Shown here: piece after piece, positions 52,651 to 61,073 of the stretch
Layout: the number at the start of each line of letters is the position of its first letter
How positions within the stretch are numbered: position 1 is the first letter of the stretch
Source: Nostoc sp. XA010
GTDB taxonomy: Bacteria > Cyanobacteriota > Cyanobacteriia > Cyanobacteriales > Nostocaceae
Length of the DNA: 64,000 bases
Assembly: GCF_020829625.1 (NCBI RefSeq)
Contig: NZ_JAIVFX010000017.1
Coordinates: 62,001 to 126,000 of the forward strand
Direction of reading: 5' to 3'
Position numbers and translations under genes: made by a program
Notes under the pieces: model-generated
What the model saw: only the letters and a program-made list of their open reading frames with translations
The model's database searches: none
What the model was told of the DNA's origin: nothing

Positions 52651-53535
52651 TCAACCCAAACCCAAATGCTTTTGCAACGCTTGGCGCATCACTTCTACAG
52701 GTACAGTTTCCTGCTGCAACCAAATTTTTAATGCTGCTACTCCTTGTTGAACTAGCATTTCTAATCCATCGATCGCAATTGCGCCTTGTTTTTCTGCCTG
52801 CTCTAGAAATTGCGTCGGTTTAGGTATATATATTAAATCGTAAGCGATCGCACCCTTTGGTAAATTTGCTATTTCCTCTACACTCAAAGGCGACTCATTA
52901 ACCTTGGGATACATACCTATGGGGGTTGTGTTTACCAGCAGATTAGCTTGGGGAATTAGCTTTGGTAATTCTTCCCATTGATGAACCTGTAGATTTTCAC
53001 TTATGGGTGAATTGTTCCAACTATTGCCAAATTCCTGTAATCTCTGCACATTACGCCCGACAACATGAATTTTCGCAAAACCTAGTTGGTGACAACCTGC
53101 TACAACTGCTCTCGCTGCGCCACCATTGCCTAAAATTACTGCTACCTTCTGACTCCAATCTTGCTTATATGTCGTCTGCAAAGGAGCGATAAATCCTTCT
53201 ATATCTGTGTTTGTCCCCACCCATTGATTATTTTGGCGACTAACAGTATTCACTGCGCCTATAGCTTGAGCAAGAGGGGTAATTTCTGAAAGCAGAGGCA
53301 TGATTGCCTGTTTATGAGGTATTGTCACACTAAAACCGACAACCCCAATAGCTGCCAAACCTGCGATCGCTATTTCTAAATTCTGTGGTGCTATAGGAAA
53401 GGGAAGATAAACATAATCTAATCCCAAATGAGCGATCGCAGCATTATGCATCGCTGGCGAGAGCGAATGCTCCACCGGATGTCCAATTACCCCTAATAGC
53501 TTAGTTTTGCCTGTAATTAATCTTTCTTTAGTCAT
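52651..53535 (-). CDS. aroE: Shikimate dehydrogenase
   Basis: NADPH-dependent reduction of 3-dehydroshikimate in aromatic amino acid synthesis. The 294 residues show GVIGHPVEHSLSPAMHN (shikimate-binding Ser pair), the catalytic lysine in TIPHKQAIMPLL, the aspartate in GTNTDIEGF, and the nucleotide loop ILGNGGAARAVV. The NTTPIGMYP and C-terminal GLEMLVQQGVAALKIW segments follow. The ATG itself lies inside the last unit of a heptamer repeat array on the coding strand (see 53530-53560), so no normal leader sequence is present. Confidence 0.95.
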   Translation of the reverse strand: MTKERLITGKTKLLGVIGHPVEHSLSPAMHNAAIAHLGLDYVYLPFPIAPQNLEIAIAGLAAIGVVGFSVTIPHKQAIMPLLSEITPLAQAIGAVNTVSRQNNQWVGTNTDIEGFIAPLQTTYKQDWSQKVAVILGNGGAARAVVAGCHQLGFAKIHVVGRNVQRLQEFGNSWNNSPISENLQVHQWEELPKLIPQANLLVNTTPIGMYPKVNESPLSVEEIANLPKGAIAYDLIYIPKPTQFLEQAEKQGAIAIDGLEMLVQQGVAALKIWLQQETVPVEVMRQALQKHLGLG

Positions 53536-53560
53536 TAGTTATTAGTTATTAGTTATTAGT
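53530..53560. repeat. Heptamer array containing the aroE start codon
   Basis: Four to five 7-bp units (AGTTATT, last one AGTCATT). On the minus strand the final unit reads AATGACT and supplies the ATG of aroE. It is followed away from the gene by a C-rich tract. Confidence 0.75.
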
Positions 53561-53642
53561 GATTCCCCCCCAACCTTCCCTGCTCCCCCACTCCTTGGAC
53601 TAGCCTACAATTATTAAAAGCTACTTAACAATTCTTTGAATC

Positions 53643-54581
53643 ATGCAGGCAACTACAGCCGCCTCTACAACCCCAATTCCTGGTAAATATTGGCAGTGGC
53701 GCGGGCACAACGTTTACTATGTGCGTGCGGGAGAGAAGCAAGTGCAACGTCCGCCCTTGCTTTTGGTACATGGATTTGGTGCTTCCACAGACCACTGGCG
53801 CAAGAATATCACAGGATTGTGTCAAGATTTTGAAGTATTTGCGATCGATCTTTTGGGATTCGGGCGATCGGCAAAACCGAAATTGCAGTATAGCGCCGAC
53901 TTGTGGCGTGACCAACTCCATGATTTTATCAGTGAAGTAATTGGTCAAAAAGCAGTATTAGCAGGTAATTCCCTTGGTGGCTATGCTTGCTTGTGTGTCG
54001 CAGCACAACGTCCCGACAGTGCGGCTGGTTTAGTTTTGCTCAATAGTGCAGGGCCTTTTAGCGAAAGTCAGCCGACATCTGAGCCGGAAGCTTTACAGTC
54101 AGAAGTTCAGCCTCCCAAACAACCCGCTACTTTGCAGAAACTTCTTGGTGACGGCACTAAGTGGATTTTTCAACAACCTTTAGCCCAGTCTTTGTTATTT
54201 CAATACGTGCGACAAGGTTGGGTAATTCGCCAAACTTTAGAAAAAGTTTATCTTGACAAAAGTGCAATTACAGATCAGTTAGTAGAAGAAATTGCTCGCC
54301 CTGCTTACGATCCTGGTGCAATGGAAGTATTTGTGTCAGTCTTTAGCACTCCTCAAGGGGAAAAAGTTGATCTGCTACTAAAGCAATTAACTTGTCCATT
54401 GTTAATGTTGTGGGGAGAAGCTGATCCTTGGATGAATGCTAGAGAACGTTCCCAGAAGTTTCGTCAATATTATCCTGAACTTAGAGAACACTTCCTAACA
54501 GCCGGTCATTGTCCCCATGATGAAATACCTGATAAAGTAAACCAACTTTTAGGCGATTGGGTTTTGTCTATTACTAAGTGA
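53643..54581 (+). CDS. Alpha/beta-hydrolase, pheophytinase-like branch possible
   Basis: A 312-residue soluble alpha/beta-hydrolase. HGFGASTDHWRKN forms the oxyanion region, the nucleophile elbow is AGNSLGGYACL, an Asp lies in LWGEADPWM and the His in TAGHCPHDE. The start IPGKYWQWRGHNVYYVRAG resembles cyanobacterial and plant members related to pheophytinase and chlorophyll dephytylases; this is a resemblance, not proof. It is divergent from aroE with only about 100 bp of repeat-filled space between. Confidence 0.83.
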   Translation: MQATTAASTTPIPGKYWQWRGHNVYYVRAGEKQVQRPPLLLVHGFGASTDHWRKNITGLCQDFEVFAIDLLGFGRSAKPKLQYSADLWRDQLHDFISEVIGQKAVLAGNSLGGYACLCVAAQRPDSAAGLVLLNSAGPFSESQPTSEPEALQSEVQPPKQPATLQKLLGDGTKWIFQQPLAQSLLFQYVRQGWVIRQTLEKVYLDKSAITDQLVEEIARPAYDPGAMEVFVSVFSTPQGEKVDLLLKQLTCPLLMLWGEADPWMNARERSQKFRQYYPELREHFLTAGHCPHDEIPDKVNQLLGDWVLSITK

Positions 54582-54591
54582 CCACATCCTT

Positions 54592-54622
54592 TGTAAGGGT
54601 GCAGCAATGCTGTGCCCTTACA
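54592..54622 (+). terminator. 15-bp hairpin after the hydrolase gene
   Basis: TGTAAGGGTGCAGCA pairs with TGCTGTGCCCTTACA (two wobble pairs) around one base. It resembles a dispersed palindrome and may also stop transcription. Confidence 0.5.
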
Positions 54623-54635
54623 GCATGGTCTATTT

Positions 54636-54664
54636 GCGTAGTTTACCGCCGTAGGCATCGCAGG
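54636..54664. repeat. Dispersed palindromic repeat copy
   Basis: GTAGTTTACCGCCGTAGGCA and adjoining ATCGC; the inverse of the copy at 30881. Confidence 0.65.
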
Positions 54665-54695
54665 AGAATTAAGAAAAGCCTGAAACAAGGTATTT

Positions 54696-55346
54696 TTATA
54701 ACAATCCCTGTAATTCGGCGAATTTACGCAAACGTGGTAAACACTGGCGCTGATAAAAACTGCTTAATGTCGGAATTGACAGCCCAAATTCTTCAGATAA
54801 TTCTTTCCAGCTAACTTCTGGGGGTAGGCGTTTGAGAATTAATACCTGACAATTCACATCTGGACGCCCTTTAATGTAACTACTGCACAGTTCTCCTTCA
54901 GAATCAGTCTTAGCCCATATCTCCAAGTCTTCCAGAATGGGAGGTGGTTGGGGGGTAGCAGGGAGGTTATCTACAGGATCAATGGTTTCACATGTTCCAC
55001 CCGATGTAGACTGACGAACCCAAAGAGGGATTGTTATGGCTTGTTCCCGGTTCTGGTTAATGTAAAAGTCTTGTAGTCTCCGTTTTAAGTAAGCATTTAG
55101 CCAGGTGATGACACTGCCATAGGTGGGGTCATAGGTTTGACCTGTCAAACCTTCACAAACATTGCGGCAAAAATACAACCAAGTTTGTTGTAGTGCATCT
55201 TGATAATAAGGGGTACTTTCTCTCCAGAGTTTACTTGCTGTCAAGCGAATAATTTGCGTTAGCAGCTTTTGACGCTGAGGACTTCCAGATGGGTGTTCAC
55301 AGGCTTCGCTAACTAAGTAGCGTAGCTGTTCATCAAATTGAACCAT
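54696..55346 (-). CDS. Sigma-70-like factor of a cyanobacterial type
   Basis: A 216-residue protein with the outline of a group 4-like sigma factor. An N-terminal helical region contains YYQDALQQTWLYFCRNV and SVITWLNAYLKRRLQDFY (sigma-2-like). A Pro-rich linker follows, then a C-terminal helix-turn-helix (VSWKELSEEFGLSIPTLSSFYQR) of sigma-4 kind. It lacks long sigma-3 sequence. Similar stand-alone proteins are known in filamentous cyanobacteria, but their regulons are not. No anti-sigma gene is adjacent. Confidence 0.75.
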   Translation of the reverse strand: MVQFDEQLRYLVSEACEHPSGSPQRQKLLTQIIRLTASKLWRESTPYYQDALQQTWLYFCRNVCEGLTGQTYDPTYGSVITWLNAYLKRRLQDFYINQNREQAITIPLWVRQSTSGGTCETIDPVDNLPATPQPPPILEDLEIWAKTDSEGELCSSYIKGRPDVNCQVLILKRLPPEVSWKELSEEFGLSIPTLSSFYQRQCLPRLRKFAELQGLL

Positions 55347-55433
55347 GAGAATCTTGGCGAAGAAAGCAAGAATATCTTAGTATTGCGTATAACAACAGTC
55401 TAAATAATTTTCGTCAAGATTTATTCATTGGGC

Positions 55434-55530
55434 ATTGGGCATTGGGCATTGGAAAAGAGGACAAGGGGCAGTTCTTGCAGGGAGAAAAGGGGAAAAAGAA
55501 CCTGCATCAAGCCTTTCACTTCCCTTTGCT
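55434..55530. repeat. Dispersed ~100-bp repeat, copy 1
   Basis: Starts with GGGCATT heptamers, then a purine-rich core (GAGGACAAGGGGCAGTTCTT) and ends near CACTTCCC. An inverted copy of about 90 percent identity by eye is at 60868-60975. The first copy stops next to the DUF2330 gene. Confidence 0.75.
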
Positions 55531-55541
55531 CCCTATTCTCC

Positions 55542-56930
55542 TCAATCTAATCCAAACCAGGATTGGACATTTTCCAACCAAGAATATGTGAGATTTCCGA
55601 CACTCAGCTTCATTTTTTTGCGAATATCTTGGATATTTCCGTTGGTTAATTTAGCTAGAGTCTGCGCTTCTTCTTCAAAACGTTTGGGCAAAGACTGTTT
55701 GTACTTCTTACCTGCCTCACACTTGAGTTCCCCTTCAAATGGATATTGCAAAACATAACGCCCTTGGAATGATTCACGGTTGGCAGTTGATAGGAACATC
55801 AAGTCTTCAGGGAATGTGTCGCGGGTGTAGCGGACATGCAGACGGGAGATGAAGACGTTACTGTTAAAAGGGGGAGGAACAAACTTGCGGATTGGTGTAA
55901 CCTTAGTTTGCTTACTTAGAGAATTATCATTTAGCCAAAATACGCCTGCTTCCTTGAGTTCCTCTTGGGTAAGGGGATCGGCAGAACAAGGATCGCAACT
56001 ACCCATGTCCCAAGCGTATTCCAAAAAGCCGACTCTCTTGCCTTCTTTGGTGTAAGCGGTTTGGAACAGGGATTTGTAGAATTCACCAAATTCATCTTTG
56101 ATAAACACGGGAAGATTGACGTTGGAGGGGATTTTCACCGTCCGATAGTTAGTGAGTTGTGCTTCTCCTTGAGGTGAGAGGATATAGACAATTAAATCCT
56201 GCTCTGTCGTAGCATTAATCATGCCTAAACGAATTGGCAGCATGAACTTGGGTGATTGATAAGAAATTTGTAGCGGACGGAGGAACTGATAGCCAGATTC
56301 CTCAAATTTATCCAAGTTGACTTTAGCAACAAAGAATTTCATTGAGGAACGGATATAGGGCTGAAGTAACTGTTTCGCCCCTTGAGGGATTTTGTAGCCA
56401 TTATTTGTCAGCCAAGTTTCCAGTCCGCCAGATTCTTTAGCACTAAGGATCACGATGTCGTATTCACCCACGTTGAAACGCGCTTCTACCGTCACACCCA
56501 AACTGCCATCGCTTCTCTGAACTTCTGCAATATTATCTACTGCTGCTGCTGAGAAATTTATTATGCCTCTGTTAAATAGTGGTAGTGGGGCACAAGGATC
56601 TGGGTCAAAATATTCCACCAATCGCGGCGCACTAAAAGCATCTAGGCGCTCGATAACATTGGGTAGGGCAACGCGAACTTGCTCTTTTTGCAGCACTGTT
56701 GGCACTGGTACTACGATCGCAAAATCTTTGACTTCGCCTTGGTAGTCATTTGCCATCGTCAAGACGGTGCGATCGCCATTCCGTGCTATCACCACCTGAG
56801 AAGCTTTGTTATACAGCTTCGTATCAGCTTTAGCTACATAAAATCCACAAAATGCCCAAGCTGCGGGTGCGAAGCAAAATACAGCGACAATTGTCAACAG
56901 TAATGGCGTTAAAAGTCGAAAAATCTTCAT
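55542..56930 (-). CDS. DUF2330-family exported protein
   Basis: A 462-residue protein. The signal peptide (hydrophobic LLTPLLLTIVAVFCFAPAA, cut after AWA) is followed by FCGFYVAKADTKLYNKASQVVIAR, the start of the DUF2330 domain. Family-typical parts include KDFAIVVPVPTVL, a Cys pair in SCDPCSADPLT, and FVPPPFNSNVFISRLHVRYTR. A periplasmic or lumenal location is likely; the activity is unknown. It follows the RnfD-like gene at a 43-bp gap on the same strand, so the two probably form an operon. Confidence 0.85.
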   Translation of the reverse strand: MKIFRLLTPLLLTIVAVFCFAPAAWAFCGFYVAKADTKLYNKASQVVIARNGDRTVLTMANDYQGEVKDFAIVVPVPTVLQKEQVRVALPNVIERLDAFSAPRLVEYFDPDPCAPLPLFNRGIINFSAAAVDNIAEVQRSDGSLGVTVEARFNVGEYDIVILSAKESGGLETWLTNNGYKIPQGAKQLLQPYIRSSMKFFVAKVNLDKFEESGYQFLRPLQISYQSPKFMLPIRLGMINATTEQDLIVYILSPQGEAQLTNYRTVKIPSNVNLPVFIKDEFGEFYKSLFQTAYTKEGKRVGFLEYAWDMGSCDPCSADPLTQEELKEAGVFWLNDNSLSKQTKVTPIRKFVPPPFNSNVFISRLHVRYTRDTFPEDLMFLSTANRESFQGRYVLQYPFEGELKCEAGKKYKQSLPKRFEEEAQTLAKLTNGNIQDIRKKMKLSVGNLTYSWLENVQSWFGLD

Positions 56931-56972
56931 TTTTTATACCTCTATATTAAATGCTGATTTAGGAGCTAGCAG

Positions 56973-57845
56973 CTAGGAGTTGGGAGTGCTGAGTAAAAGT
57001 TCTCCCCCTGCTCCCTCTGCTTCCTTATCTCCCTCATTTCCCCTTTGCCAAGAAAATCGTGGGGCTAACCAGAGAACATCTAGCAGAATGCTCAACGGGG
57101 CAAGGATAAATAGTGCCCAGAAAACTGCGGTGGGAATAAAGAAATAATTCCGCAGGATGAAAGTTAATCCAGCAATGCAAGCTGCCCAAACTACCCGCCC
57201 AATTCGAGAATTGGGAATTGATCGCGGATCTGTAATCATAAATAAAGCGAACAACAATAACGAGCCGCTCATCAACCGATGCCAGTAAACATCCCAAGTC
57301 CAACCCAGCCAGAGATTGCGAATCGCTTCTAGTAAGGAATAGCTACCCAAAAAAGCGGCTGTGGTGTCCCAGCGACCAATGCGCTGCAAAACCATGCCGC
57401 CAGTCCCGGCAAATAAGAGCGCATACCACCACTCTTCACCCCACTGTCCCGGCGAAACCCAAGCATCGGAGGTGAGAACCAAGGCAGAAATAATGCCAAA
57501 ATTAGCAGGGTTGAAGAAATGCTTATCACCGAATTTGAAGAGAAATTTACTAGCGATCGCAGTTACTGCCGCTAAAGCCATTGTCGTCCAGTGATCAGCC
57601 CGCAACAGTAAACTGAGTCCCAGTGAGGTAATTAAAGCACTGCGAAGATTCGTAATTTGTCCCTTGTTGTTTGCCAATGACCAATGACTAATGACAAATG
57701 ACAATATCGATTGGGTTAGTAAACAAGTAGCGATTAATACCCCAATCAACTCTGGTCGCAATGTCCAGTCTCGTGTACTGATTCCCAAGACTAGGAACAA
57801 GCCCAGAAATGAAATTTGATAATCTCGTATATCTTTGAACAACAT
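56973..57845 (-). CDS. RnfD/NqrB-family membrane protein
   Basis: A 290-residue membrane protein with about eight to ten helices. The segment KHFFNPANFGIISALVL and the later FALFMITDPRSIPNSRIGR are hallmarks of the RnfD/NqrB family, flavin-carrying subunits of sodium-pumping redox complexes. No other Rnf or Nqr subunit is present, so it is a stand-alone relative. It precedes a DUF2330 gene. An unusual point: residues SFVISHWSLANN are coded by a heptamer repeat array otherwise found only between genes (57674-57701). Confidence 0.85.
   Translation of the reverse strand: MLFKDIRDYQISFLGLFLVLGISTRDWTLRPELIGVLIATCLLTQSILSFVISHWSLANNKGQITNLRSALITSLGLSLLLRADHWTTMALAAVTAIASKFLFKFGDKHFFNPANFGIISALVLTSDAWVSPGQWGEEWWYALLFAGTGGMVLQRIGRWDTTAAFLGSYSLLEAIRNLWLGWTWDVYWHRLMSGSLLLFALFMITDPRSIPNSRIGRVVWAACIAGLTFILRNYFFIPTAVFWALFILAPLSILLDVLWLAPRFSWQRGNEGDKEAEGAGGELLLSTPNS
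57674..57701. repeat. Heptamer array inside a coding region
   Basis: Four 7-bp units (CCAATGA, CCAATGA, CTAATGA, CAAATGA) within the RnfD-like gene. They keep the frame because four units are 28 bp and the flanks compensate. They encode a piece of the loop between two helices. Confidence 0.8.
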
Positions 57846-58139
57846 TAACTTTTCATGCAGTGTTTATTCGTAGATTTTTCCTGAATTTAGACGAGTACCA
57901 GGTCAAAAAGTATTGCTCTTAGAGATTTTTTACAAAATATGATTTTGGAGTGGTGATTGCCATACCCAAGCGATCGCTCTGATGGTTGAAACTATAAGGA
58001 GGGCTTATACCTGGAACTCTGTGTTTGTACAGTAAGTTCTAGATATAAGCGAATTAAGCTATGGTTCCCACGTTTAACAGTTATCAACATTAAGTAATCA
58101 GTGTATTTATGCAAGATTACGCAAAAAAGAAAAAACTTT

Positions 58140-58820
58140 ATGCAACTAGCTCCCCTGTTCCCAATTTTCTACCGCATTCTCCAGCCGAGTTTTCCCAACT
58201 GCCTTTGGGCTGGAAATCCCCATACTAAAGCGATCGCCCTAACTTTTGATGATGGGCCTCATCCTCAATACACACCGGAAGTATTGGCAGTGTTAGACCG
58301 TTATAAGATTACAGCGAGTTTTTTTTGGTTGGGTGTTTGCGTCAACCGTTCACCAGCCATTGCCAAAGCCGTTAGCGATCGCGGACACTGGATCGGATTG
58401 CATGGCTACGATCATCGCTCTTTTGCCATGCTTTCTCCAAATGACCTGAAGGACAGTTTAGAAAAAACCCAAGTTGCCATCTACAATGCCTGCAACCTGC
58501 AACCTGAACAAGTGCGAGATGTCCGCCCCCCCAATGGTTTATTTACGCCTGCTACTTTAAAACTGTTCTCTCAGTGGAATTACCGTCCAGTTATGTGGAC
58601 TGTTGTACCAGAAGACTGGGTACGACCAGGTGTAACTACTGTGGTAGAGCGAATTATGCAGCAGGTCAAAAATGGTTCGCTGATTGTTTTACATGATGGT
58701 GCTTGCGGTGGACAAGATGTTGCTGCCACAATCCAAATTCTCATTCCGAAACTGCTACAACAAGGCTATGAGTTTGTGACTGTTGATACTCTATGGCAGC
58801 AAGCTAAGACTAATCATTGA
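58140..58820 (+). CDS. Polysaccharide deacetylase (NodB domain)
   Basis: Carbohydrate esterase family 4 enzyme of 226 residues. The canonical motifs are all present: TFDDGPHP (catalytic base and metal Asp), HGYDH (metal histidines), DVRPPNGLFTP, and LIVLHDG with the catalytic His. The start is chosen at the ATG at 58140. No clear signal peptide, though the first 20 residues are moderately hydrophobic. It would deacetylate peptidoglycan or an exopolysaccharide; the substrate is unknown. It stands alone, followed by a hairpin at 58887. Confidence 0.9.
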   Translation: MQLAPLFPIFYRILQPSFPNCLWAGNPHTKAIALTFDDGPHPQYTPEVLAVLDRYKITASFFWLGVCVNRSPAIAKAVSDRGHWIGLHGYDHRSFAMLSPNDLKDSLEKTQVAIYNACNLQPEQVRDVRPPNGLFTPATLKLFSQWNYRPVMWTVVPEDWVRPGVTTVVERIMQQVKNGSLIVLHDGACGGQDVAATIQILIPKLLQQGYEFVTVDTLWQQAKTNH

Positions 58821-58886
58821 TTGTTACACGTTTAAGGATAGATAAAGTTAATAATTAGCTCTAAATCAGGCTTTTTTATAAATTAC

Positions 58887-58917
58887 GGGAGTATCAGCCA
58901 CTAAAGGCTGATATCCC
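58887..58917. terminator. Hairpin between deacetylase and fructokinase genes
   Basis: GGGAGTATCAGCC pairs with GGCTGATATCCC around a 6-nt loop. No T-run. It lies between two converging genes. Confidence 0.5.
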
Positions 58918-58935
58918 AATGGCTTATGCTAATTC

Positions 58936-59913
58936 CTAAAGTTGATGAGAGGCTAGAAAAGCTTGGACTTCAGCATCTGTTGGTTGAGAAGCGATCGCAC
59001 CTGGTTTAATGGTAGTGAGTGCCCCAACAGCACTGGCATAAGTGACGATGCGTTTTGCGGTTTCAGCATCCCGCAAGCTGTGGATGCCATGCTGACTCAA
59101 TTGGTGGATGAATCCTGCTAAAAAGCTATCCCCTGCCCCAGTCGTGTCAACTACGGGAATGGAAAAGGAAGGTAATTTGCCTTCGTTCTCACCCAGACAG
59201 TAGGCGCAACCGTTTTCCCCATCTGTTACTAGCACCCCTTCAATTGAAGCTAGACGGTAAGTGATGGCTCCAGGATCTGCGGTTTCAAATAGCCATTCAG
59301 CTTCTTCTTTGGAGAGTTTCAGGAAATCGACTCGCTTAAATAATTCTGGAATTTTTTGATGAGCTATATTTGGCTCGTCCCAAAATACAGGACGCCAGTT
59401 CACATCCATCACAATCTTCAAATCGTAATGTTCTGCTAACTCTAGGGCGCGGTGAATTGCCACTTCACTTTCAGGATAGGCTAATTCTAAAGTACCCAAA
59501 ACCAGAAAATCTGCGTCTTCAAACAGCGAATTTGGCAATTGTTTAGCTTGTAGGCGAGTATCAGCAAATTCTGCGGTGTCATACTGACCAAATCCGGCGA
59601 AAGTGCGATCGCCTGCTAGATCCCGTGTAACATAAACTTGCCGCGTTGGTGCTGTAGGATGGCGTTGTACCCCCGTCGTTTCTACACCTACATCTTGTAA
59701 TACCTTGACCAGTGCATTCCCTGGTTCATCTTCACCAACGGCTCCGATAAATCCTGCTGGCGTCCCCAGCTTGACTAAAGCACAGGCTACGTTAGCTGGT
59801 GCTCCTCCGGGATACGGAGTCCAGGATTTTACTTCTTCCAGCTTTAGCCCCAATTGATCGGCTAAACAATCAAACAAAACTTCACCGAGGCACAAAACAC
59901 GGGGATTGCTCAT
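58936..59913 (-). CDS. Fructokinase-like PfkB kinase
   Basis: Phosphorylates fructose (or a related sugar) at O6. The 325 residues start VLCLGEVLFDCLADQ, with PYPGGAPANVACALVKLG (sugar-binding), FIGAVGEDEPG, and the PfkB signature DTTGAGDSFLAGFIHQL including the catalytic Asp. The PGGAPANVA form is typical for fructokinases rather than ribokinases. It is preceded by heptamer repeats that abut the ATG. Cyanobacterial fructokinases act in sucrose turnover; no sucrose gene is adjacent. Confidence 0.88.
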   Translation of the reverse strand: MSNPRVLCLGEVLFDCLADQLGLKLEEVKSWTPYPGGAPANVACALVKLGTPAGFIGAVGEDEPGNALVKVLQDVGVETTGVQRHPTAPTRQVYVTRDLAGDRTFAGFGQYDTAEFADTRLQAKQLPNSLFEDADFLVLGTLELAYPESEVAIHRALELAEHYDLKIVMDVNWRPVFWDEPNIAHQKIPELFKRVDFLKLSKEEAEWLFETADPGAITYRLASIEGVLVTDGENGCAYCLGENEGKLPSFSIPVVDTTGAGDSFLAGFIHQLSQHGIHSLRDAETAKRIVTYASAVGALTTIKPGAIASQPTDAEVQAFLASHQL

Positions 59914-59948
59914 TTTATTTTAGATTTTAGATTTCGATTTTGGATTAG
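59914..59948. repeat. Heptamer array abutting the fructokinase start
   Basis: Five units on the plus strand (TTTATTT, TAGATTT, TAGATTT, CGATTTT, GGATTAG) touching the start codon of the minus-strand gene. Confidence 0.7.
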
Positions 59949-60277
59949 TAATTTACAGTATAAAATCTACAACAATTTTTGCTAATCTGTCGCCAGCCCT
60001 TCATAGAATTAAATGGCAATTTTTACTACTCCAGAACATCTATATGCTTATGAATATCGTCTAAATACTATAAGTATTAACACTAAATTTATATACAATT
60101 TTTAGTATAATAAAATACTTTGCCAATAAGATAGTTTATATTTTTGCCAATTTTAAATCCAAAGAAAATATTGACAATTGGATTACTGCTAAAACTTGAA
60201 ACCCCTCCCAACAAAAGAATCTTCTAGAATTAGAAAGAGTGATTAAGTACATATACCAAGGGAGGATAGAAATAGTC

Positions 60278-60541
60278 ATGGCTGGTGGCAAGTCTGAGAC
60301 CCCCGTTAGTCTGTCAGACAGAGAACTGCAAATTATCGACTTAGTAGCCGCTGGCTTAACTAACCAAGAGATTGCAGGAAAACTGGAGATTAGCAAGCGT
60401 ACAGTTGATAACCATATCAGTAATATTCTTACCAAGACCGAGACAGAAAATCGAGTAGCTCTTGTTCGCTGGGCTTTACAGTGGGGCAAAGTCTGTTTGA
60501 ATGATGTCAATTGCTGTACTCTGCCTAAGCAGATCGAATAA
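60278..60541 (+). CDS. pedR: PedR-like LuxR-type regulator
   Basis: Short 87-residue transcription regulator consisting almost only of a GerE/LuxR helix-turn-helix: LSDRELQIIDLVAAGLTNQE, then AGKLEISKRTVDNHISNIL and NRVALVRWALQWGKVC. In Synechocystis the homolog PedR responds to photosynthetic electron transport through redox-active cysteines; here three cysteines sit at the end (KVCLNDVNCC). The start ATG at 60278 follows a good ribosome-binding site (GGGAGG at 60260-60265). It lacks the response-regulator domain of NarL types. Confidence 0.87.
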   Translation: MAGGKSETPVSLSDRELQIIDLVAAGLTNQEIAGKLEISKRTVDNHISNILTKTETENRVALVRWALQWGKVCLNDVNCCTLPKQIE

Positions 60542-60576
60542 ACGATTTATTTAGTAGCAAGGTAATTGCTCTGGTC

Positions 60577-60585
60577 TGGTATAAT
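60577..60585 (+). promoter_or_regulatory. Extended -10 promoter
   Basis: TGGTATAAT, a perfect extended -10. It is 36 bp past the pedR stop and upstream of the hairpin-rich stretch at 60592-60727, so it probably drives a short non-coding transcript. A -35 is not convincing, as is usual for extended -10 promoters. Confidence 0.55.
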
Positions 60586-60591
60586 TGCAAG

Positions 60592-60727
60592 CCAATCTTG
60601 AAGTTTACTGATTATTTCCCTCTTCACGCCTAAGTTTTCAGTGTGAACACTCTACCAAAAGTTCCGAGTCCTTCACTCAGCCGGAGTTGATGTTAGTGGA
60701 GCCAGCTGACCCTCGGACTCGGAAACT
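60592..60727 (+). ncRNA. Candidate structured small RNA
   Basis: From the presumed start (about 60592), two structures follow. The first is a small stem TTCAC/GTGAA near 60622-60648. The second is a long one, TTCCGAGTCC (60660-60669) pairing perfectly with GGACTCGGAA, enclosing a nested TCAGC/GCTGA stem. No frame of note. There is no clear T-run after it, so the 3' end is unsure. I cannot match it to a known family. Confidence 0.4.
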
Positions 60728-60783
60728 ATAAAAGATCAGAATTTCTTATTAAGCAGAACAGATGTAGGAATGGGGAGATGAGG

Positions 60784-60822
60784 TAGCAGGGGGAGCAGGG
60801 GGAGTAGGGGAAGCAGGGGAAG
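60784..60822. repeat. G-rich simple repeat (GCAGGGGGA type)
   Basis: Imperfect copies of GCAGGGGGA and GCAGGGGAA. Related tracts are at 10709, 53565 and 57000. Confidence 0.55.
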
Positions 60823-60867
60823 AAAAATTATGACCAATGCCCCTTATGACTGCTGAGTGGGAAGCAA

Positions 60868-60975
60868 GCGATAGGGTGTAAGGGGGAAGTGAAAGGCTTA
60901 ATGCAGGTTCTTTTTCCCCTTTACTCCCAGCAAGAACTGCCCCTTGTCCTCTTTTCCCATGCCAATGCCCAAACT
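60868..60975. repeat. Dispersed ~100-bp repeat, copy 2 (inverted)
   Basis: Reverse complement of copy 1 at 55434-55530, with a few substitutions. It ends in GCCAATGCCC (the heptamer part of copy 1). It fills much of the gap between the small RNA and the DUF6391 gene. Confidence 0.75.
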
Positions 60976-61073
60976 CAAAAATCATCCACAAAAATTAGCA
61001 ACAATTCAGTGGTGCAAGCGTTACATTTGAAAGAAATCTATGTTGCCCCATCGCCTTTGGGAGCAGTGTTCCA

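Noticed and set aside
55435..55758. Plus-strand frame over the dispersed repeat and the end of the DUF2330 gene
   Set aside because: Antisense shadow of DUF2330 preceded by repeat sequence.
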